Assembly (NCBI GenBank): GCA_964633205.1
Contig: CAZWFN010000125.1
Coordinates: 1-18,718, forward strand
Direction of reading: 5' to 3'
DNA: 18,718 nt
From: CAYVQE01 sp964633205
Lineage (GTDB): Bacteria; Myxococcota; B64-G9
Part shown: positions 12,853 to 18,718 of the stretch, one piece after another
Layout of the letters: each line of letters begins with the position of its first letter
How positions within the stretch are numbered: the stretch's first letter is position 1
Position numbers and translations under genes: made by a program
The notes under the pieces: generated by a model
Told to the model about the DNA's origin: nothing
Seen by the model: the letters and a program-made list of their open reading frames with translations, nothing else
Databases searched by the model: none

Positions 12853-15800
12853 ATGCCCCACCTCCGATCGCTTGATGCTTTCGAGGATTTTCGCAAGCTG
12901 CTGCTGGACGAGCCCGGCAAGCGCAAGCCTTGCCTGGTCATCTGCGCCGGGACCGGCGGACAGGCCTCAGGGGCCAACGACCTCATTCGCATCATCAAAC
13001 GACAGTTCATCGAGCGCAATCTCCAGGATGAACTCTCGCTGCGGATTACCGGCTGCCTCGGATACTGCGAGATGGATCCGTTCATCCTGGTCGAGCCGGG
13101 AAACCAGTTCTATCCCAAGCTCGACATGAACGACGTTCCCAGGGTCATCGACGCAGCCCTGCAAGGCCGGGTTCTGGACGATCTCCTGTACCGGGAGTCC
13201 GAGAGTTCGACCCCCTGCGGCAGCCAGGCCGATATCCCGTTCTTCCGCGGCCAAAAGCGGGTCGTCTTGGGTGAGAACCAGTTCATCGATCCGATCCGGA
13301 TACTCAACTACATGCGCCGCGGCGGTTACGAAGCCCTGGGCGATGTGCTGGACAAGGGCGACGGCGATTGGGTCGTAGACCAGATTCTGGAATCCGGTCT
13401 GCGCGGTCGTGGCGGGGCCGGTTTTCCGACGGGCAAGAAGTGGAAGATGGCCCGGGCCGCCGGTCGAGCGGGCGAGCCGAAATACCTCGTCTGCAACGCC
13501 GACGAGGGGGACCCGGGTGCCTACATGGATCGCAGCCTGCTCGAGGGCAATCCGCACGCCATCCTGGAAGGGATGATCATCGGCGGCTATGCCATCGGGG
13601 CGACCCGGGGAATCATCTACGTGCGGTCCGAATATCCCCTGGCGATCAAGCATTCGTTGATCGCCATCCGCCAGGCACGCGAACTGGGCCTGCTCGGCGA
13701 CGACATCCTCGGCACCGGCTTCGGTTTCGACGTCGATATCGTCCAGGGCGCCGGGGCCTTCGTGTGCGGCGAGGAGACCGCCCTGATTCGTTCGATCGAG
13801 GGCCAGATGGGCGAGCCCCGCCAGCGCCCACCGTACCCCATCAGCCATGGCATCCGCGGTCACTCGACCTGCATCAACAATGTCGAGACGCTCGGCAATA
13901 TCCCGATCATCATCAGGAACGGAGCCGCTTCCTATCGCGAACTCGGCATCGAGGGCAACACCGGAACGAAGATCTTCTCTTTGGTGGGCAAGATCCGCAA
14001 CACCGGTCTGGTGGAAGTTCCGCTCGGCACGCCGATCGCCAAGGTGGTCTACGACATCGGCGGCGGCGCTCCGGGCGGCAATCGCATCAAAGCCGTGCAG
14101 ACGGGTGGCCCTTCGGGGGGCTGCATACCGGCTTCCATGTTCGACCTGTCCATCGATTACGACAGCCTGAAAGAGGCCGGCTCGATCATGGGCTCCGGCG
14201 GCATGATCGTCATGGACGAGAACACCTGCATGGTCGACGTGGCCCGCTACTTCATGAGCTTCCTCAAGGACGAGTCCTGCGGCAAGTGCTTGCCCTGTCG
14301 CAAGGGTACGCAACGCATGTACGAGCTGCTCGACGACATCACCCGCGGCCAGGGGACGCTGGAGCACCTGGACTTGCTCGAAGAGCTGGCCGATGTGGTG
14401 GCCGACACGACCATGTGCGGTCTGGGACAGTCCGCGCCCAATCCCGTCAAGGGCACTCTGCGCTACTTCCGCGAGGAGTACCTGCGCCATATCCTGGACA
14501 AGCGCTGCGACGCCTTCGTCTGCAAGGACCTGGTCGGCGCACCGTGCGCCACCGCCTGTCCCTTGGAGACAGAGGCCTGGCGCTATGTGGCCCATGTGGG
14601 GCGCAATGAGCTGGACCAGGCCTATCGGGCGATACGAATCTCGAATCCACTGCCGGCGGTCGCGGCCCGGGTGTGTCACCATCCGTGTGAGCAGCACTGC
14701 CGGGCCGGCACCAGCGGTGGGCAACCGATCGCCATCCGGACGCTGAAGCGCTACGTCACCGACCGGGTGCCGCCGCGGCCGTTTTTCCCGGAGGAGGCGG
14801 TCGCAACAGATGAGGCCCTGCCGCCGGTCGCCATCGTCGGGGCTGGACCGGCCGGGCTGTCGGCCGCCCACTTCTTGTCCCGTCAGGGGATCCGTTCGAC
14901 CCTCTTCGACGCGGGTAGAGAGCCGGGTGGGATGCTGATCGCGGCCATCCCCGCCTACCGGTTGCCGCGTGACGTGGTCCGGGCCGAGATCGCGGCTTTG
15001 ATCGACGAGCGGGTCGCCGTGGAGTGCGGCATGGTCCTCGGCGAGGACTTCTCCCTGGACGATCTGCGCGAACGGGGCTACGGCGCAGTCTTTCTGGCCA
15101 TCGGTGCACACCGCAGCGGCAAGCTCGGACTGCCGGGAGAGCAGAGTCGGGGAGTCTATCCTTCCATCGAGTTCCTGAAGGCCTTCCACACCGACGGCCG
15201 GGAGCTCGTCCGGGGTCGGGTGGGCGTCATCGGTGGCGGCAACTCGGCCGTGGACGCCGCCCGGATCGCTCTCCGCCTGGATGGGGTGGAGGACGTGACG
15301 ATCTTCTACCGGCGGACAAGAGCTGAAATGCCGGCCTTCGCCGAGGAGGTCGAGGATGCGCTCGAGGAGGGAGTTCGCCTCGAGTCGCTGGTCTCTCCGA
15401 CCGCCATCATCGAAAACGACGGGGCGATCGCCGGGCTGCGCTGCATCCGCAACGAGTTGGGGGCAAGGGACGCGAGCGGGCGCAGGCGGCCGGTTCCAAT
15501 CCAGGACTCGGAGTTCGCCGTCGAGCTCGACGCATTGATCGTGGCCATCGGAGAACGGCCGGACACGAACGATATCGAAGAGGTGGCAGCGGGAAGGCTC
15601 GAAGTGGGCAAGAACAGCTGTGTCCATGTCGAACGAAGGACGCTGGCCACCTCCATCGAAGGCGTCTTTGCCGGCGGCGATGCGGTCACCGGGCCCAATA
15701 CCGTGGTGGATGCCATGGCCCATGGCAAGCGGGCGGCGGAGGTCATCGGGCGCTATCTGCGGGGTGAGCAGTTGGCCGCCGAGGAGCAAGCGCGGTTGCC

Positions 15801-16038
15801 GCGAAAATTCATAGCACCGGTCGAAGATCCGGATGCGGCGAATGAAACCGGGACCCGGGTGGCGACCCCGAAATCCGAACCGAAATGGCGAAGGCGGAAC
15901 TTCGTCGAGGTGGAGAGCAGCATCTCGTCGCGAGAGGCGATCGCCGAGGCCCATCGCTGTCTGCGCTGCGACCTGGAGTTCACGGAGAATGCCGAGAATT
16001 CGGCGGCTGCCGAGACGGAATCGAAAGGTGCGGCATGA
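12853..16038 (+). CDS. HydB/NuoF flavoprotein fused to a GltD/NfnB-like NADPH:FAD oxidoreductase
   Basis: It encodes 1061 residues; ATG at 12853 with AGGAG at 12842-12846. Domains in order: a thioredoxin-like Fe-S domain (C31, C68, C72; the usual second Cys is G36); a NuoF core with FMN motif GLRGRGGAGFPTGKKW (182-197), CNADEGDPGAYMDR and an SLBB segment; the [4Fe-4S] site C476, C479, C482, C522; a GltD-type double-cluster domain with C557, C565, C569 and C608, C612, C616; FAD-binding VAIVGAGPAG (659-668); NADP-type VGVIGGGNSAVDAAR (from 790); the FAGGDAVTGPNTVVDAM motif; and C-terminal CLRC (1036-1039). It should oxidise or reduce both NADH at FMN and NADPH at FAD. The fusion recalls the B subunit of the Sporomusa-type transhydrogenase. 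The stop overlaps the next start (ATGA), implying translational coupling. Confidence 0.93.
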   Translation: MPHLRSLDAFEDFRKLLLDEPGKRKPCLVICAGTGGQASGANDLIRIIKRQFIERNLQDELSLRITGCLGYCEMDPFILVEPGNQFYPKLDMNDVPRVIDAALQGRVLDDLLYRESESSTPCGSQADIPFFRGQKRVVLGENQFIDPIRILNYMRRGGYEALGDVLDKGDGDWVVDQILESGLRGRGGAGFPTGKKWKMARAAGRAGEPKYLVCNADEGDPGAYMDRSLLEGNPHAILEGMIIGGYAIGATRGIIYVRSEYPLAIKHSLIAIRQARELGLLGDDILGTGFGFDVDIVQGAGAFVCGEETALIRSIEGQMGEPRQRPPYPISHGIRGHSTCINNVETLGNIPIIIRNGAASYRELGIEGNTGTKIFSLVGKIRNTGLVEVPLGTPIAKVVYDIGGGAPGGNRIKAVQTGGPSGGCIPASMFDLSIDYDSLKEAGSIMGSGGMIVMDENTCMVDVARYFMSFLKDESCGKCLPCRKGTQRMYELLDDITRGQGTLEHLDLLEELADVVADTTMCGLGQSAPNPVKGTLRYFREEYLRHILDKRCDAFVCKDLVGAPCATACPLETEAWRYVAHVGRNELDQAYRAIRISNPLPAVAARVCHHPCEQHCRAGTSGGQPIAIRTLKRYVTDRVPPRPFFPEEAVATDEALPPVAIVGAGPAGLSAAHFLSRQGIRSTLFDAGREPGGMLIAAIPAYRLPRDVVRAEIAALIDERVAVECGMVLGEDFSLDDLRERGYGAVFLAIGAHRSGKLGLPGEQSRGVYPSIEFLKAFHTDGRELVRGRVGVIGGGNSAVDAARIALRLDGVEDVTIFYRRTRAEMPAFAEEVEDALEEGVRLESLVSPTAIIENDGAIAGLRCIRNELGARDASGRRRPVPIQDSEFAVELDALIVAIGERPDTNDIEEVAAGRLEVGKNSCVHVERRTLATSIEGVFAGGDAVTGPNTVVDAMAHGKRAAEVIGRYLRGEQLAAEEQARLPRKFIAPVEDPDAANETGTRVATPKSEPKWRRRNFVEVESSISSREAIAEAHRCLRCDLEFTENAENSAAAETESKGAA

Positions 16039-16727
16039 TCAATCTCACGATCAACGGCTTGGCTTGTACGGTAGAGCCGGGTGCGACGCTGTTGGAAGCC
16101 GCAACCCAGTACGGCATGCCGATACCCACGTTGTGTCACATGGAGGGTTTGACCCCTTATGGCGCCTGCCGATTGTGCCTGGTGGAGATCGGATCCGCCG
16201 GACGCAGTCGGCTGGTCACCGCCTGCACCTACCCGGCGGAGGAGGGCCTGAACGTCCGGACCGCATCGCGGCGGGTCATCCGGGCCCGTAAAATGATACT
16301 GGAGCTGCTGCTGGCGTCTTGTCCACAGTCCAAGACGGTTCAGGATCTGGCCGCGGCGTACGAGGTGCGCCAGCAGCGTTTCAAACAGGAGCACGAAGAC
16401 TGCATCATGTGCGGCCGCTGCGTCCGGATGTGCGCAGAGCAGATGATGGCCAATGCCATCGGTTTCCGGGGGCGCGGGGAAAACCGCAGCATCGGCACGC
16501 CGTTCGACATCGAGTCGGAGCAGTGTCGGCATTGCGGGGGTTGCCTTTATGTCTGCCCTGCTTGCGAGCTGCGCTGCACCTACAACGAGCCGGAAAAGGC
16601 GATTTGCGGCGGTTGTGCCAACCTGACCCCGCCCTGCATCGAGCCGGGCGCTTACGACGACATGATGTGCAGCATGAGCCCTTGTGCGGCATGCGAGATC
16701 GCGCATCGCGAGGGTAAGACAGAATGA
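16035..16727 (+). CDS. HydA/NuoG N-terminal-like ferredoxin subunit lacking a hydrogenase domain
   Basis: It encodes 230 residues; the ATG at 16035 overlaps the upstream stop. Residues 1-75 are a plant-type [2Fe-2S] domain with C34, C45, C48 and C64 (PTLCHMEGL, GACRLC, TAC). The NuoG His-Cys cluster segment is replaced by SCPQSKTVQDL, so that cluster is absent. Two ferredoxin [4Fe-4S] motifs follow: CIMCGRCVRMC and CRHCGGCLYVC. A Cys-rich tail (ICGGC, PPC, MMC, SPCAAC) may hold a further cluster. No H-cluster domain is present, so this is not a hydrogenase. It probably wires the NuoF/NuoE module to ferredoxin and to the GltB-like protein encoded next. This is the A subunit of a HydABC/Bfu-type set by position and domain content. 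Confidence 0.9.
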   Translation: MINLTINGLACTVEPGATLLEAATQYGMPIPTLCHMEGLTPYGACRLCLVEIGSAGRSRLVTACTYPAEEGLNVRTASRRVIRARKMILELLLASCPQSKTVQDLAAAYEVRQQRFKQEHEDCIMCGRCVRMCAEQMMANAIGFRGRGENRSIGTPFDIESEQCRHCGGCLYVCPACELRCTYNEPEKAICGGCANLTPPCIEPGAYDDMMCSMSPCAACEIAHREGKTE

Positions 16728-16758
16728 CAAGCCTACAGGACAACAGGAGGTCTTCGGC

Positions 16759-18342
16759 ATGAGCCTATCCAAGGTCAACGCCTCGGCGGCGACTCTGAGC
16801 AAGAACCGGACCGAGGGTTCGATCGTTCCGACCTCGGGCATGTGCGTCACCTGCGTCGACGGCTGCATCGGGATGTGCGATATCGGAAAGTCCGCCTACC
16901 GGGGCCACGAAGTCATCTACCCGCAGCCGTTCGGGGTGATTACGTCGGCCGGCGAGAAGGCCTATCCCGTCGATTACTCGCACTTCAACATCATCGGCGG
17001 TGTCCAGGGGGCGGAGGGGATCGATGCCGACTCGGACAAGGCCATCTTCCCGGCGGTGGACCTGTCGGTCCGCCTCGGCCGCGACAAGGGGCTCAAGTTC
17101 AGGCTGCCCTGGATCATCCCCGGTATCGGTTCGACCAACGTTGCGCGCAACAACTGGGAGGGGCTGGCCATCGGGACGGCGCTTGCGGGCACCGGCCTGA
17201 CCATCGGTGAAAACGTCGCCGGTATGGATCCGGAGGCGGTCATCAAGAACGGTCAGGTCGTCGATACGGTCGACCTCAAACGCCGCGTGAAGCTCTTCCA
17301 GGACAACCAGATCGATGGTTACGGCGCCATCGTGGTCCAGGCCAACGTGGAAGACACGCGACTGGGCGTGCAGGAGTACGCCATCCGGGAGCTGGGGGTC
17401 GAGTGCGTCGAGATGAAATGGGGGCAGGGCGCCAAGAACATCGGCGGCGAAGTCAAGATTCGCGATCTCGAGAAAGCCCAGTTGCTCCACCAACGTGGCT
17501 ATGTGGTGATTCCCGACCCCTCACGGGCGGAGGTCATCGAGGCATTCAAGCACGGTACCTTCTCGGAGTTCGAGCGGCACTCGCGGGTGGGCATGGTCAC
17601 CGAGGAGTCTTTCGCCCGGCGGGTCGAGGAGCTTCGGGCGGCGGGTGCCCGCTACATCTTTCTCAAGACCGGCGCCTACCGGCCGGCGGCTCTGGCGCTG
17701 GCGCTCAAGCTGGCCTCGCGGTATGGGATCGACATGCTCACGGTCGATGGCGCCGGCGGCGGCACCGGTATGAGCCCATGGCGGATGATGAACGAATGGG
17801 GCATTCCACCGGTGGAGCTGCACTCGTTGCTCTATCAGTACGCCAATCGCCTGGCCGAACGGGGCGAGTACGTTCCAGACCTGGTGGTCGCCGGCGGTTT
17901 CGCGTTCGAGGATCAGATCTACAAGGGTCTCGCCCTCGGGGCGCCGCATGCCAAGCTCGTCGGAATGGCACGGGCGCCGCTGGCCGCCGCCATGGTCGGC
18001 AAGACCATCGGCAACTCGATCGAGAGCGGGCAGGTGCCGGTCTACGTGGAGCGGTTCGGAAGAGAGCGGGACAAGATATTCGTCACCGCGAGCGTGTTGC
18101 AGGAGATGATCGGAAAAGAGGAGTTCGAACGGCTGCCGACGGGCGCGATCGGGCTCTTCACGTACTACGAGCGGCTGGCCCAGGGTCTTCGACAGCTCAT
18201 GGCGGGGACGCGGAAGTTCTCCACCGAGCACATCTCCCGGGATGACCTGTGCGCCCTGACGCGGGACGCCGCCGAGCGCAGCGGTATTTCATTCGTGATG
18301 GACACGGACGAGAAGAGGGCAGAGGAGATACTCAGCGACTGA
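16759..18342 (+). CDS. GltB-like FMN-binding glutamate synthase family protein, no glutaminase domain
   Basis: It encodes 527 residues; ATG at 16759 with CAGGAGG at 16744-16750, 31 bases after the previous gene. The TIM-barrel FMN domain of glutamate synthase is recognisable: RLPWIIPGIGSTNVARNNWE, VEMKWGQGAKNIGGEVK, FLKTGAYRP, VDGAGGGTGMSPWRMMNEWG (from 329) and DLVVAGGFAFEDQIYKGLALG. The usual [3Fe-4S] Cys cluster after the barrel is missing, as are the amidotransferase and GXGXG domains. Instead, four cysteines sit at the N-terminus (C29, C32, C36, C40 in MCVTCVDGCIGMCDIG) and could bind one Fe-S cluster. In this operon it probably receives electrons from the ferredoxin subunit or the GltD-like domain. 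Whether it makes glutamate from free ammonia or acts on another substrate cannot be told. Confidence 0.9.
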   Translation: MSLSKVNASAATLSKNRTEGSIVPTSGMCVTCVDGCIGMCDIGKSAYRGHEVIYPQPFGVITSAGEKAYPVDYSHFNIIGGVQGAEGIDADSDKAIFPAVDLSVRLGRDKGLKFRLPWIIPGIGSTNVARNNWEGLAIGTALAGTGLTIGENVAGMDPEAVIKNGQVVDTVDLKRRVKLFQDNQIDGYGAIVVQANVEDTRLGVQEYAIRELGVECVEMKWGQGAKNIGGEVKIRDLEKAQLLHQRGYVVIPDPSRAEVIEAFKHGTFSEFERHSRVGMVTEESFARRVEELRAAGARYIFLKTGAYRPAALALALKLASRYGIDMLTVDGAGGGTGMSPWRMMNEWGIPPVELHSLLYQYANRLAERGEYVPDLVVAGGFAFEDQIYKGLALGAPHAKLVGMARAPLAAAMVGKTIGNSIESGQVPVYVERFGRERDKIFVTASVLQEMIGKEEFERLPTGAIGLFTYYERLAQGLRQLMAGTRKFSTEHISRDDLCALTRDAAERSGISFVMDTDEKRAEEILSD

Positions 18343-18482
18343 GGGAGGTCGAGTCCGACCACATCCGCGCGGTGTTCAGGCAGCAGCGGGGCAACCTGAC
18401 CCGAAGCGCCAGAACCCCGGGCATCGACCGCAGGACGCTGCGAGACAGGATCAAGCGCTACGGCATCTCGACCGGTGCTTGA
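18339..18482 (+). pseudogene. Fragment of a Fis-type helix-turn-helix (NtrC-family regulator C-terminus)
   Basis: The frame reads LREVESDHIRAVFRQQRGN then LTRSARTPGIDRRTLRDRIKRYGIS before a stop at 18480-18482. This is the DNA-binding end of sigma54-dependent response regulators, which normally follows receiver and AAA+ domains. Here only about 42 residues exist, and they begin at the stop codon of the GltB-like gene. A GTG at 18249 would extend the frame, but only as a shadow of that gene. I take it as a remnant of a deleted regulator; a free-standing Fis-like peptide is less likely, as no start with an SD is visible. The next 75 bases to 18557 show nothing recognisable. Confidence 0.6.
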
Positions 18483-18557
18483 TCCACAGCGGGCGGTGCC
18501 AGCCAGGTGCCGTCGAAGCCGGTCGCCTCAGCTAGAAGTCCCCAAGAGAATTTCAGC

Positions 18558-18718
18558 TCAGCGGCTGCCGCGGTCTCGCCGGATATCCCGGCGCCGGTCG
18601 CGGCGGTCCTTGCGCAGTTGGTGGCGATCCTGGCGCCGGTCGCTTCGGTCCTGGCGGCGGCCGCGGATGCGGCGGTCTTGGCGGCGATCCTGGCGGCGGC
18701 CGCGGACGCGGCGGTCTT
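18558..18718 (-). CDS. Arg/Asp/Gln-rich low-complexity protein, C-terminal part (5' end beyond the window)
   Basis: Read on the minus strand from the right edge, the frame gives 52 codons of RRQDRR/DRRDRR-type repeats, ending IRRDRGSR and a TGA (TCA at 18558-18560). The alternative frames are Ala-rich or Pro-rich and less natural. Exported proteins with RD-repeat tails are common in Deltaproteobacteria and some Bacteroidetes, with no known function. The gene would be convergent with the redox operon. Confidence is limited because the start and any signal peptide lie outside the window. Confidence 0.55.
   Translation of the reverse strand, partial: DRRVRGRRQDRRQDRRIRGRRQDRSDRRQDRHQLRKDRRDRRRDIRRDRGSR
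18649..18718 (-). repeat. 39-bp direct repeat within the Arg/Asp-rich tail
   Basis: The unit beginning TCCTGGCGGCGGCCGCGGA at 18649 recurs at 18688, a 39-bp (13-codon) step. The visible 31 bases of the second copy differ at one position only (T at 18668, C at 18707). A more divergent copy precedes them. The high identity suggests recent in-frame expansion. Confidence 0.75.

Noticed and set aside
12967..15954. A 995-codon minus-strand frame opposite the NuoF-GltD fusion
   Set aside because: The + strand gene has intact cofactor motifs throughout; the antisense frame has no recognisable motif.
16035..16727. [FeFe]-hydrogenase as the function of the operon
   Set aside because: The A-type subunit ends at 230 residues after the ferredoxin motifs and has no H-cluster motifs. 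No hydrogenase large subunit lies in the window.

Overview
The window is high-GC DNA from a bacterium that looks like an anaerobic or facultatively anaerobic member of Deltaproteobacteria sensu lato / Myxococcota. Two things point there: a giant secreted Cys-rich lipoprotein with HYDIN-like and MopE-like repeats, and an operon of HydABC/Nfn-type iron-sulfur flavoproteins. The lineage is inferred from gene style only; no rRNA or tRNA gene is visible.

Layout. (1) 38-2167, + strand: an exported M14 zinc carboxypeptidase with an N-terminal beta-sandwich-like region. (2) 2169-4455: an insertion sequence bounded by 24-bp terminal inverted repeats (22/24 matching). It has a sigma70-like promoter, a two-frame transposase joined at an A8 slippery run (-1 frameshift), and a second, probably disabling, frame break. 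(3) 4456-4620: the 3' part of a hicA toxin gene, cut off exactly at the IS right end and carrying an in-frame TGA. (4) 4621-4801: a spacer with interleaved inverted repeats. (5) 4802-11140, - strand: a 2112-residue lipoprotein with five HYDIN/ASPM-type modules, two MopE-like calcium-binding-type motifs, many Cys-rich modules and an exact 11 x 171-bp (57-residue, 8-Cys) tandem array. (6) 11141-11595: a divergent intergenic region. (7) 11596-18342, + strand: five tightly packed genes for a small Cys-rich protein, a NuoE/HydC-like subunit with zinc-ribbon tail, a 1061-residue NuoF/HydB-GltD/NfnB fusion, a HydA/NuoG N-terminal-like Fe-S subunit, and a GltB-like FMN protein. (8) 18339-18482: a lone Fis-type helix-turn-helix. 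(9) 18558-18718, - strand: the C-terminus of an Arg/Asp-rich protein.

The best candidate for an interesting system is the 11596-18342 operon. The three core subunits match the set of parts in flavin-based electron-bifurcating complexes of the HydABC/Bfu type. The GltD-like domain fused to HydB resembles what I recall for the Sporomusa-type transhydrogenase (StnABC). The fourth enzyme is a glutamate-synthase-like FMN protein with no glutaminase domain and with a four-Cys N-terminal motif. I infer a multi-subunit complex that links NAD(H), NADP(H), ferredoxin and an unknown substrate of the GltB-like subunit. The reaction cannot be settled from sequence.
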